Shown: piece by piece, positions 1 to 10,600 of the stretch
Position numbering within the stretch: position 1 is the stretch's first letter
Layout: every line of letters begins with the position of its first letter
Source: Darksidea phi
Lineage: Eukaryota; Ascomycota; Dothideomycetes; Pleosporales; Lentitheciaceae
DNA: 12,196 nucleotides
Direction: 5' to 3'
Assembly (NCBI GenBank): GCA_030770425.1
Contig: JASJFT010000458.1
Location: 1 to 12,196, forward strand
Notes under the pieces: model-generated
Database searches by the model: none
Seen by the model: the letters and a program-made list of their open reading frames with translations, nothing else
Told to the model about the DNA's origin: nothing
Position numbers and translations under genes: made by a program

Positions 1-230
1 TAAGGCTATAATAGATAATTAGTAATACTAATCTAGATACCTAATTCTTCGAGTTCTTAGTAGAGTATAGAGGATTCGAATAGCTAGCGAACGCCCTAGT
101 AATTAAGACGGTAATATAGGAGTAAGGGGGAGGAGAAGCTGGTAGAGTTTCGTACTAGAATTAGAAAAGTTCTCTAATTATTATATAATTAAACTATATA
201 ATATTTACCTATAGATCTTAGTTAAGATAC
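1..230. repeat. Direct repeat copy A (left end cut by window)
   Basis: This segment aligns without a gap to 1133-1362 at a constant offset of 1132. I count 24 differences in 230 positions, all transitions, and 19 of them make copy B the more AT-rich one. It keeps one TG (140), where copy B has TA. Similarity runs to the window edge, so the true repeat is longer than 230 bp. Its nature is unknown. Allowing RIP reversal, one + frame reads as plausible protein with a stretch like QFFEFLAEHRGFEQP, but I recognise no family. It could be an LTR end, a duplicated gene fragment or part of another transposon. Confidence 0.85.
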
Positions 231-413
231 TATATAATAGTTATAATCTAGAAAAAAAGTATATATATTATATTTAGGAAGTTTTTATACTTAATTACTT
301 ATAAATAAAAAAGAGTATTAACTTTAATTCTATAATATAATAAAGATTATAGAATATCTATAAATATCTACTAGTAAAATACGAATCTTAGAAGATAATA
401 AGTCTTAGAATAC

Positions 414-429
414 TTTTTTTTTTTTTTTT
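414..429 (+). repeat. Poly-T run of 16
   Basis: Sixteen consecutive T between TAC and CCTTCGAGG. Read on the - strand it is an A16 tract, which could be the poly-A tail of a retroposed element inserted in - orientation. No LINE or SINE body was recognised next to it, so it may equally be simple low-complexity sequence. Confidence 0.8.
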
Positions 430-672
430 CCTTCGAGGAAAAGCTATATTATATAACTATACTATTATAAAGAAGTTTTTCTACTTAATAATAAACTATA
501 TATATCTAAAGACTAGTACTAAAATTTTAACTATATATAAAAAGAGTAGAACGCTTAATATCGGCCCGTAGAATAGTAAATAGCTAATACTAGCTTTATT
601 TAATATAAGTCTTAATATATAGTCTAGAGAAAGAGGGTAAAATATAAAAGAGAGGAACTATTAGAACTAAGA

Positions 673-747
673 GATATAAACTAAGAAATATAAACTAAAA
701 AATATAAATTAAGAAATATAAACTAAAAGATATAAACTAAAGATATA
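673..747 (+). repeat. 14-bp minisatellite, about 5.4 units
   Basis: Consecutive units of the form (g/a)ATATAAA(C/T)TAA(g/a)A start at 673, 687, 701 and 715 (14 bases each), then 729 (13 bases), then a partial unit at 742. Differences between full-length units are transitions. The unit length is not a multiple of three, so a repeated peptide is unlikely. Confidence 0.8.
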
Positions 748-1132
748 GTACTTATACTAAATAGCTATATATAAAGATATAAAAGACCGTCTATCTAATA
801 TATAATTAAATACTATATATTATATAAAGTATAATAAGTCGACTAATCTTCTATAATAAGCTAAATACTATCTACTAAACTATAATTATTAATATTAATA
901 ATATCTCTAAGAAAGTAAAGAGATATTTAAAGAAGAAGCTATAAGAATTAAAGTTAAGAGATAAAAGGGTAGTAAATCTAAATAGTACTAGGATATTATA
1001 TCTTCTTATCTTTAATAGTAAGATTCTCCTCTAGACGCTCGATATAGTATATCTATATTAATAAGAGAATATAGCTAATTAGTAATATAGTCTTAACTTT
1101 AGCGAATAAAATCTTTATTTACGATTAGAATA

Positions 1133-1362
1133 TAAGACTACGATAGATAATTAGTAATATTAATCTAAATACCTAATTCTTTAAGTCCTTAGTAGAGTAT
1201 AGAGGATCCGAATAGCTAATAAATACCCTAGTAATTAAGACGGTAATATAGGAATAAGAAGGAGGAGAAGCTAATAGAGTTTTATACTAAAATTAGAAAA
1301 GTTCTCTAATTATTATATAATTAAACTATATAATATTTATCTATAGGTCTTAGTTAAGATAC
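1133..1362. repeat. Direct repeat copy B
   Basis: Gap-free match to 1-230 with 24 transitions and no transversions or indels. This copy is the more eroded one: CG pairs in copy A at 50-51, 88-89, 92-93 and 151-152 read TA here. Identity stops together in both copies after GTTAAGATAC (230 and 1362), which marks a real right-hand boundary of the repeat. The following sequence in this copy leads into the degraded pol at 1599. Confidence 0.85.
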
Positions 1363-1598
1363 CTTAGAATACTTAATACTAAAATAAATAAGACTTATTT
1401 TAGTTAAAAAATTAAATCCTATAACTTTATAATTATCTTATTTATTATATAAAATAATATTCTAAACTAGTATAACTATCTAAGACTATAATCTTCTAGA
1501 TTATAATATTAATAATAAATATCCCGTTATAAAGAATTATAGCTCTTTATTAAAAGAAGTAATAAAAGTTTAAAAGTTATTTAAATACTTTTTATAAT
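1363..1598. other. AT-rich junction between repeat B and pol remnant
   Basis: No family is recognisable. Frame 3, which is the frame of the downstream pol, is interrupted often here even allowing for RIP. It may be the eroded protease or spacer part of the element at 1599-3119, or unrelated sequence. No LTR border was identified. Confidence 0.35.
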
Positions 1599-3119
1599 AA
1601 TTTTAATAAAGAAATTAACTTTAAAAAAGTTATAAAAGTACTAAAATATCTTTATAATTAACTTTAATACTTTAGTTCTAAACTTATTAATAAAATTATT
1701 TCTAATTTAAAATATAACTATACTATTAATCTTAAGAAGAAAAAGATACTATTAAATCTACTTATTTATAATCTCTTTAAAAGAGAACTTAAAATTTTAA
1801 AGAAATACCTTAATAACTCTTTAAAAAAGAGATAGATTCGATTTAATAAATCTTTAGTAGAGGTTTTAATACTTTTTATACTTAAAGCTAATAATATACT
1901 TTAATTATATATTAATTATAGAGATTTAAATAAGATAATAATTAAAAATTATTATTCTATATCTCTTATAAGTAAAATACTAGACTAGTTATTTAAAACT
2001 AAGATCTTTATAAAACTTAATTTTTATAAAGTATATAATTAATTATATATTAAGAAGAATAATAAGTAGAAGATAATATTTAAAATATACTATAACTATT
2101 TTAAATATCTAATAATACTATTTAGTCTTATAAATATATCTACTATATTTTAATTATATATCTATAAAGTCTTAAATAGTCTATTAAATAAAATATATAT
2201 TATTTATTTAAATAATATTCTTATATACTTTAAAGAGAAGAAGGATTATAAATAATATATTTATAAAGTTATTAAGAGATTATATAATTAGGGACTTTAT
2301 TATAAAATCTTAAAGTATACCTTTTTTATAAAGTTAATAAAGTTTTTTAACTTTATAATAATCTTCTATAAAGTAGTTATAGACCTAATATAAATCTAAA
2401 TAATTAAAGAGTAGCTAGAGTTTAAGAACTATTAAGATATATAAGTATTTCTTAAATTTATAAACTTTTATTAATAATTTATATATAACTATTTAGATAT
2501 TATTTATTTACTTTTAGAATATATAATCTTTATATAGAATCTAATACTAATCTAATAAAAGTTTAGAAAGAATATATTAGTAAAAAAGTTAAAAAAGATT
2601 AAGAAGAGTTTTATAAAGTAGTATACTTTTTAATTTTAGTTAAAGAATATATATAATATATTTCTTATACTTTATAAGCTCTTTATAAGAGTTTCTATTC
2701 TTTAGTACTTTAATTTAGTAAAACTTATAATAGTTATTACTAATATCTCTAAGTTTATTATAGTAGCTATTCTATTATAATTATAAATAATAATACTCTT
2801 AATAAAAAAATATTAAAAATTAGTTATATTCTTTAATTATAAGTTTACTAAACTATAGATTTTATAGAATACTTATAATAAAGAGTTATTTACTATTATA
2901 AAAATCTTTAAATAGTAGTAATACTATTTTAAATATATTTTAAATACTCTTTATATATTATATAATTATAATAATCTAAGATATTTTATAACTATAAAGA
3001 TACTCTTATCTAAGTAAGTATACTAGATTAAAGAATTAGTTTATTTTAATTTTAAAATTAAATATAAGTCTAATATAAAGAATCTAGTTAATATACTATT
3101 ATAATAATCTAATTATACT
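1599..3119 (+). pseudogene. Ty3/gypsy pol remnant: RT and RNase H, heavily RIP-degraded
   Basis: Frame 3, with TAA/TAG read as former Gln or Trp codons, gives a clear Ty3/gypsy reverse transcriptase. A pre-RT segment leads to W-I-R-x-x-K-S (1833), then L-C-I-N-Y-R-D-L-N-K-I-T-I-K-N (about 1902), K-I-F-I-K-L-N (RT block with F-x-K-L-D ancestry), and the catalytic box Y-L-N-N at 2205-2216, where the family has Y-L-D-D. The thumb motif F-L-K-F-x-N-F-Y follows near 2440. RNase H is recognisable from N-K-E-L-F (2877) and Y-N-Y-N-N-L-R-Y-F (2961), with an expected catalytic Asp now Asn at 2964. No integrase follows in any frame I could read, so the copy looks 3' truncated or unrecognisably eroded. 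Many changes go beyond CpA. It belongs to a different gypsy lineage from the element at 4859. Confidence 0.85.
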
Positions 3120-4858
3120 AAAGACTTTTAGCTTAAAAAGAAAAGAATACTAAGAAATATAGATACTTTAGAAGTCTATAGCTTTATAACTTAGACCGTT
3201 ATATAAACTCTTTTATATAATATTCTATTATATACTCTTATTTAATCTTATTAAGTAATTAAGTATAGAAAAGAACTAATATACTACGATAATTTCCGCT
3301 ATATTAATACTAAGTAACTACTACGAAATACTAATAACTATTTCCTCTCTTCTCTTTACTATCTTTTAAATCTATATATATAAATCGAATAGCCTCTATT
3401 AATCTTATCTTATATTACTAACTTCTTCTTTACTTTAATCCTTTATTATTTTATTACTTTTATCTTTATCTCTTTAATCTTCTTTATATCCTAAAATCTA
3501 TAGATAGTTTAAAGTACCTTTACTATATACTTTATACTCTTCTTTATCTAGAGATCCCTCTCTAGAAAATTTACTACTTCGTTATTCTATTAAATCCTAA
3601 GATTCTTAGTAAGCTAGCTTAGTCTTAATAACTACTATTTAAGAAAGTTCTTTTTATTATTCTTATTTACCTTAATATATATTAAGTAGATATTAAGCTA
3701 ATAAATCTATACTATCTATAATATATTTAGTAGATATACGAACTAATCCTTTATATATACGAGCTATAGCTCTATAATTATAAGCTTACTATATTCTTCC
3801 TTCTAGAAGATATAATTATAATTAATAATATTATTAAGTTTATAGTTTAGATATTTTTAGATATAGATATAGACGTAGATATAGACTTAAATAGTATTAT
3901 TATAAAGAATAGTACTATATATAAATATACCTATAGACTAAAGTAAAATAAAGTAGTAATCTATAAAGATAGTATAGAAAGTTATCTTATATTTAGAAAG
4001 TAAAATAGACCTAAAAAAGAAGTAGAAGAAGTACTTAATATTCTTATATATAGGCTCTTAATATCTAACTATTTCGTAGAAATATTTTATAGCTACTAGT
4101 TCTAATTAAAGCTTAGTAATTCTACTATTTAATCTTTAAGATAACTTAAGTAGTATATAATAATTATATATCTAAAGAACTACTATATCTATTTATATAA
4201 GGCTATTAAATATATAAATTATATAAAATAATATAATTAATACTTTTATATAACTTAGGTAGAGGACTATATCTATTTATATAATTTTTAGATTTTAGCT
4301 TTATACCTCTATATATTAAAATAATAATAATAATAGCTTTATATACTAAAGATTAAATAGTATATAAATTTAATCTTACTAATAAGAATCTATAAGTAAC
4401 TTATTAGGAATCTAAAAATAAAACGAATTATTTTACTATAGAATCCTCTAGTATAGTACTTATAAGTAGATAGAGGTATAGAATAAATATATTAAATTAT
4501 TTAACTATCTAGTTAAAACGCGAGTAAAGAATCTTTAAATACTAGTTATACTAAATTTAATAACTAATTTAATTATTATAAATTACTATATAGTCGTTAT
4601 AAATTATTATTATATAGCTATTATAAGTTTAGTATATAGTTATAGTAAATTAGTATAAATCTTTATATAAATAGAATAGTTATATAATATATAACGCTTA
4701 GCTACTTATATTATTAGTATCTAAAAATAAATACTATATTTAAAATTTCTAAATTAAAAGAGAGTTCTAATTATAATATTTAGTCGATTAGAATAGAAGT
4801 TCTTTTAATAGAAAAAGACTATTTAGATATATTTATTAATTTTATAAATAAAAGTATC
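3120..4858. other. Very AT-rich stretch without an assignable gene
   Basis: From 3331 to about 3560 the + strand is pyrimidine-rich (runs of CTTCTT and TTTATC type), so the - strand is purine-rich. From 3782 to about 4540, + frame 2 gives a moderately continuous reading with an acidic D-I-D-I-D-V-D-I-D run (3860-3886) and a K/E-rich part (P-K-K-E-V-E-E-V-L near 4010-4033). I recognise no family in either part, and in RIP-mutated DNA most frames look half-open once stops are forgiven. Integrase motifs expected after the RNase H at 3119 were not found. The stretch ends at a sharp rise in GC at 4859. Confidence 0.4.
4576..4642 (+). repeat. Degenerate tandem repeat, three units of 21-24 bp
   Basis: Units begin TTATAA at 4576, 4597 and 4621 and end TATAG(T/C) plus two or three bases. 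Lengths are 21, 24 and 22 bases. The units differ by transitions and small length changes. In sequence this AT-rich the similarity could partly be chance. Confidence 0.4.
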
Positions 4859-5106
4859 TATTACGGCCCGTTCCCTAAGTAACCTAGTTATTTTACTTAT
4901 TTCTTATTTCGGTTAGTAGATTAGGTAATCCTAAGGATTAGTCTAATAGTTAATTAGTTTATTTAGCGCGCTAAGCCCTATTCGGGTATAAGAACTATCT
5001 ATTCTTATACCTTTATAGCGCTATCTTAGGATAGCTTCAATATACCGATTCTACTATTAGTTAATTAGAAGGCTACCTTAGCTATTATAACTCCTAGTTA
5101 ATTATA
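4859..5106 (+). repeat. Probable 5' LTR
   Basis: The start is placed at TATTACGGCCCG, which reverses to TGTTACGGCCCG, a TG-beginning LTR end. It coincides with an abrupt rise in GC content and lies about 550 bases before the inferred gag start. The end is placed at ATTATA (former ATTACA) at 5101-5106, because a TAG (former TGG) primer-site candidate begins three bases later. A possible TATA-like stretch (TTATACCTTTATAGCGC) lies near 5005-5021. No second LTR copy is in the window, so both borders, especially the right one, are inferred. Confidence 0.45.
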
Positions 5107-5412
5107 CTTAGTCCTAGGGTCTTATATTATCCTAAGATCTCTAACTTTCGGCCGGAGATAGTAGCTAAATATTAACCCCCCCTTAAATCCCTAGAGGTCT
5201 ACGGTACTTAGGGTAGATAGCGTATAGCGCTTTCTTAGGTAAACCTTAAAAACTAATTACTTCGAGCCCTAATATTACTAAAGCGCCTAGTATCTCCTTT
5301 AAAGAGAAGGGACCTATAAAAGTATTACGTAGGGTTAGACCTATATCCTAAATTCTATAATAGACTTATCTTTATACGATTAACTAAATTACTAAATTAA
5401 TATAATAATAAG
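5107..5412 (+). other. Retrotransposon 5' leader with possible primer binding site
   Basis: This untranslated stretch lies between the inferred LTR end and the inferred gag start. At 5109-5121 it reads TAGTCCTAGGGTC, in which TAG would derive from TGG, the complement of a tRNA CCA end. I could not match it to a particular tRNA, so the primer site is tentative. A C7 run (5175-5181) and a GGCCGG patch (5150-5155) are noticeable. Frame 1 is weakly open upstream of 5413 too, so the leader could be shorter than drawn. Confidence 0.35.
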
Positions 5413-7641
5413 ATAGCGGATTCCCTAGGCTAGGTAGGCCCTTTAAAGTCTATTCTACTAAATAAACCGCTCTTCTATAAGCCCTCCCTATAGAAGAAAG
5501 GTAAAGGAAAGGATAAGACTCTAAGCCGAGCTTCGAGTAGGGTAAGGAGTATATAAGCTTAGACTAGGTTTTAGAGCTAGGCTAGAAGTAAGATACCCGC
5601 CCTTAAAGAGAAAGTATACTAGTAAAAGCTAATTAAGGCTTATAAACTAATCCCCTTAGAAGTATTTATTAATAAAGATACGTATATCGACCCCTAGATC
5701 CTTAAGACTATCTTCCCCCCTTAAGAGGAGAGTATAAGTAAAGATAGCCTCGAGGAGAAGATCGATAAGTACGTTAAGAGGGTTAAATTACTTCGAGGAG
5801 AAAATAGATCCTAAATCCCCTACTTAATAAATACTAAAGAATAGGAAGAACTCCTAGACTATAATATAGTCTAGAATATACTAGCTACCTAAGAGGGACC
5901 CGACCTAATTACTAATACCCTAATAGATAATAGTCTTTATCTTATCGTAGCTAAAAGGCTAGTATATACTATAGGAGTAGGTATAGTTAGTAGGAACGTC
6001 TTTATAAATACTACGGCTAATAAGTTTAACTAATTAGCTAAGAAAAGAGATAACTATAGAAGGTAAGTTAAAAAGCTATAAGAAGAGCTCTAATAAGCCT
6101 AGAAAATCGTAAGTAGGTAATAGAATTTAGAGGAAGACCTTAAGTAGTCCTCCCCCGTAGTCGTCTATACTAAGGCCGAATTCGTAGTCCTTCCTTAGTA
6201 TAACCCTAAGTCCGCTCTCGAGGCTCTACTATTATAGTACGACCCTAATAGTAGATAAGATATAGAAGAGATAAGACTCCCCCCTATAATAGTATAACTA
6301 AATAGTCTAAATATTGGCCTCTAAAGAACCCCTCTTACCTATTATACCCCCCTTTAAACCCCCGGGCTCCTAGGAAGGTTCTAGTAGGATTTAATTTAAT
6401 ACCTAACCTTTTAATTAAGCTTCTTATAAAAGGAGCTAATTACTAAACTAATTACGTTTCTAGATCTAATATAGACTCCCCTACCTAATAAGGACCTTTA
6501 CGAGTATCTATTAGATTTAAAGGTACTACCCTTTACTATAAAGAAAATAAAAAATACTCCTACTCTCCGCCCTAGCGCCTACTCTATAAGATCTCTATTA
6601 GCCTTACTAAGGTTTATAACTATTACTTTAGATAATAGAATATAGGTCCTTATTTAAAAGAAGGATATTATAGAAAGCTATCGAAGTAAATCCTTATAAA
6701 CCTTTAGCTCCCGTAAGACCGTATTCTACCTTAATCTTATCTTATTTAAGAACGACGGAGAGTCTAAGCTAAAGAACTAGCTCTATAATATAGAATAGAA
6801 ACTTACTATTAATAAGGACTAGTATATACGAGAAACCTCCTAGTAGATAGCTAAGATCCGCCGAGTCTATATTATATCCCGACTAGTAGGCCTAGTAAAA
6901 GACTATATTCGGATATAGCTAAATTCTAGAGAAGAAGAAGTAGACTTTATATTCGATATAAATCTATTAGAATATATTAAGAAATACTATAAAGATTCCT
7001 ACGCGAAGAAGAAGGTAAAAGTTAAATTCTACTAACTACGTATAAACGTATTTAGTAAAGTTAGTAACTTTATTAAGGATTTTAAGTATTTAGTAATAAA
7101 GATCTATCTATTTTATTACTAGTAGAACGAAGAATTCGTAGATAAGCTCTACTTCGAGCTAAGAAATAAGGTAGATCTATTTAATAATAGTAATTCTACC
7201 TTTAGCGAGCTTTATAAATATATAACTTTAGCTAATAAAGTACTACTTAAGAATAATTAGTATTAAAAGACCCGGCTCGCTTAAAGTAACTAATTAACCG
7301 CCTCTAAAAGAAAGTAGTCGACTATAAGTAGACCCTTCTCTAATAAGTTAGAAAAGAAGCCTATTTACTTTAAAGATACCTCTAAACTCTATAACTACTC
7401 TTTCGAGGAGTATAAGAAGTAAAATCGTTACTTTAATTATAGGAAAAGAAATAAGTAGTAAGGCTACCCTAATTATATCGTATATAAAGTAACGTAGAAT
7501 ACCGTAAAAGTAGAAGTTAATACTATCTTTTCTAATAATTTTAAAGAAGGAGCTTATTTAGACTCCCTATATAAAGAGAAGAGTAGTTTAGAGTATAACT
7601 CTAACGCCTCCTCTATAGTATTAAAAAATAAAAGTTATTAA
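5413..7641 (+). pseudogene. Ty3/gypsy gag, RIP-inactivated
   Basis: Gag would build the virus-like particle that packages the element's RNA. Frame 1 reads through about 743 codons with no indel once TAA/TAG are taken as former Gln or Trp. The start is inferred at ATA 5413, preceded by A at -3 and followed by G (AAGATAGCG), a good eukaryotic start context if ATA was ATG. A K/E/Q-rich probable coiled coil spans 6040-6117. A retrotransposon capsid-type region runs from D-G-E-S-K-L-K-N-W-L (6754) to about 7260, including E-E-F-V-D-K-L-Y-F-E-L. Near the end, former Cys at 7429 and 7438 (C-F-N-C reading) begin a zinc-knuckle-like motif, with His 7465 and Cys 7474 candidates giving C-x2-C-x8-H-x2-C rather than the usual spacing. 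The product is longer than typical fungal gags because of its N-terminal 440 or so residues. The TAA at 7639 is the likely stop but cannot be told from a mutated CAA. Confidence 0.8.
7623..7629 (+). promoter_or_regulatory. Candidate -1 frameshift slippery site
   Basis: Here gag frame 1 gives way to pol frame 3, a -1 step. The heptamer reads A AAA AAT in the gag frame and is followed by A. If T7629 was C before RIP (CpA to TpA), the ancestor was A AAA AAC, a classic -1 slippery heptamer. The same reversal turns the TAA that now blocks the pol frame at 7629 into CAA. A gag-frame TAA follows 10 bases later (7639). No downstream pseudoknot was worked out, so function is inference. Confidence 0.45.
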
Positions 7642-10600
7642 AAGAGGACTCCTCCCTAATAGCCTATATAGGAGTAATTAAACCCCTTAATTATTAACGA
7701 CTTATTAAGATACCGTAGCTCGTTAATTCGAAATTATTTATACTTCCTATTTAACTTATAGTAAATAGCCTAGCTATATAACTAAGGGGATTAGTAGATA
7801 GTAGTACTAGTATATACCTATTAGTCTACTCTAAATATTTAAAGGTAGTAAAGAAAAAGCTAAAGTCCGTCTTTTATTAACTAAAGAAACTAATCCCCCT
7901 TAATAGATTTAACGGGAAATATAATTATTTAGTCAATATAGTTATCTAAGCTAACCTATTAATTTAGGGAAAGAATATATCTACCTAATTCCTCTTCTAT
8001 AAGCTTAGGTATTATAATATAATACTTAGAAAAAAATTCTTTAAGTAAACCCGGTCCTTAATTAACTATTATAACTAGACTTTATACTAGCTAGATAATA
8101 CCCTAAAGTAGATAAAATATAACCTAATTATTATAGAGAAGCCGGATCTAAAACTAAAGCTAGAATACTAGAACGACGCTTTACGCCGTAATAACCTAAT
8201 TAATTAGTAGATTAAAGTATAGAAGAAGGCCTACTTACTTAAAAAGGATCTAATACTTAGTTTAGAGATTCCTATTAAAGCTCTTATAATCCCCTAGAAG
8301 GAGGTCTACGAGCCCGTCGAAGCCCCGCTATAAGTAATAAAGGACTAATAAACTACTTCTAAGGAAATATAGAGGAATGTAGATAGTAATATTAATAGTA
8401 GTTTAAGAGGTATTAAATCTAAGAAAAGCTAACAAGGTCGTCGAAAAAATAATAGAAAGAAAAAGAAAGTAATACCTATTCCTAACGACCTACTAGAGTA
8501 GACTATTAGTAATAAGTTCGACGTATATTTTCTTAAGCCTTTTAAGATATAGAAGCTCGTAGATAAGAAAGAAGTTATACTAGAAGCTATTAGCCTATAT
8601 AAAGTTAACTTATTAATTAAAAATAAATAGTTAAAAGACTTAGTAGAAGACTTAGTAGAATAGGACGTATAAGATATAATAGTAGAAAAGCTTCCTTATA
8701 AAAGTTACGTAGAAGCTACCCTAGACTACTTCTTTAAGATTAACTTAAATAAGCTACCCCTTAAAAGGGAGGGTATCGACTATAAAATTACCCTTAAAGA
8801 TAATATAAATAAGTTTAGTATAAGCCTACTCTATAATATATCCCTTAAATACCTAAAGCTACTAAAAGCTTATTTAAAAGAGTACCTAAAAAAGAGTTTT
8901 ATTATAACTAGTAATACTAACTTTATCTTATTTATCTTATTCGCTAAGAAGCTAAAAGGGAGATAGAGGTTCTATATCGACTACTAAAAAATTAACGTAG
9001 TTACGAAGAAAGATATTATAGCTATCCTCTTAATTAAGAAGATACTAATATAACTCTCTAAAGTAAAGGTCTTTACTAAGCTAGACGTATATTAAGTCTT
9101 CTATTATATTAGATTAGACCTTAACGTAAAAGACCTTATAACTTTTAAAATATAATATAGGAATTATAAATATTACGTTCTACCTTTTAGGCTATATAAT
9201 AAACTAGTAACCTTTTAGCGCTATATTAATTAAGTACTTAAGAACGAAATTAATAAGATCTATACTATCTATATAAACGATATCTTAATCTACTTAGAAG
9301 ACCCTTTTAAGTACGAGAAATATATAAGTAAAATCCTAGATAAGCTTAAGAAGGCTAGACTATAGGTTAATATTAAAAAGAGTAAGTTTATAGTTACTAA
9401 GGTAAAATTTTTAGATTTTATTATTAGTACTAAAGGAATCCGTATAGACCCTAATAAGATAGTAGTTATTAAAGACTAGAAGGAACCTATAACCCTAAAA
9501 GGGCTATAAGCTTACTTAGGCTTCTATAACTACTACTATAAGTAGTTAAAAGACTATAGTTATATAGTCCGCCCGCTTACCCGACTACTATAAAAGGGAA
9601 AATTTCGTACCTTCGGACCTAAAGAGTAAGCTATATTTAAGAAAAGTAAGATATTATTATATTCGGACGTTATTATAAGATATTACTTATTCTACTATAG
9701 GACCCGTATAGAAACCGACGTAAGTAATAACGTTCTAGTAGATATCTTTACGTAGCTCTAAGATAATAGAATCTAGTGACCTATAGCCTACTTTATAAAG
9801 ATAATAAAGTCTATAGAAATAAACTATAAGATCTATAATAAAGAGATACTCGTAGTTATAAGAGAATTAAATAAATAGAGGGCTTAGCTTATAGGATTAT
9901 AACTAAATAAACCCTTCTAAGTTATTACTAATTACCGGGTACTAGAGTATTTCTTAATTAAGTATAAACTAACCCTACGATAGGCTTACTAGGCCGAGAA
10001 GCTTATAGACTACTATTATACTATTTATTATTACCTCGGGACTACTAATATTATCGCGGATACCCTCTCTTAAAAATAGAAGGAGTTAAAAACTTAGAAG
10101 GAAAAAGATAAAGTTATTAAGACTTACGTCTTTATTCCCTCTAAATAAGCCTCTACTATAATAGCCGCCTTAATAGCTACTACTAATACCTAGGATCTCG
10201 AGTATAAAACTAAAGTCTATCCTTATCTACTTCTTAACTATATACTTTATAAAAATCGTATATATACTATACTCGAATTAAAGTAAGAGTTAGCTCGTTA
10301 AAGATATAAGTACCTATCCTTAACCCCGTCTAGGCTCCTTCTTTAAAAAGAAAAGTTAGTAGTATTTAAAGTAGGGTTCCTTAAGATCTACCTTATCTAG
10401 GTAGTATATATTATATAGATTACTACTTACCTAAGTATAAAGAAAACTATTAGGCTCCTAAGAGACCTATATTATTAGGGTATAATAAATAAGGATATAA
10501 AATATTATATAAGGAACTATAAGTAGTACTAATAGAGTTATAAGCCTTAAGATAAGACCTTAGATCTCCTTAAACTACTCCCTATACCTAAGAGAGTATA

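Larger units (their letters stand above)
231..1132. other. AT-rich spacer between direct repeats, no gene seen
   Basis: I see no recognisable coding family in these 0.9 kb. It holds a T16 run (414-429), a 14-bp minisatellite (673-747) and an 18-base near-repeat, GAAGTTTTT(A/C)TACTTAAT, at 278-295 and 472-489. A short island with CGGCCCG (562-568) is the least AT-rich part. If the flanking repeats are LTRs, this would be the interior of a small non-autonomous element, but no primer site or polypurine tract was identified to support that. Confidence 0.5.

Noticed and set aside
559..568. TATCGGCCCG as the start of another LTR
   Set aside because: It resembles the 4859 border only in GGCCCG. The flanking bases do not match and no partner end was found.
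673..747. CRISPR-like array
   Set aside because: Units of 14 bp are contiguous with no spacers; it is a minisatellite.
3331..3700. - strand coding region in the purine-rich stretch
   Set aside because: Forgiving all stops gives a long reading, but it is low in complexity, matches no family I know, and other frames look similar.
1..5000. Ordinary CpG-methylation decay as the cause of the pattern
   Set aside because: Methylation decay removes CpG and enriches TpG/CpA, the opposite of what is seen, although it may explain the few residual TG/CA sites.
7911..7960. Protease active site in the N-G-K-Y reading
   Set aside because: No D-S/T-G can be derived there. A better match (Asp 7797, V-D-S-x-T) lies upstream in the same frame.
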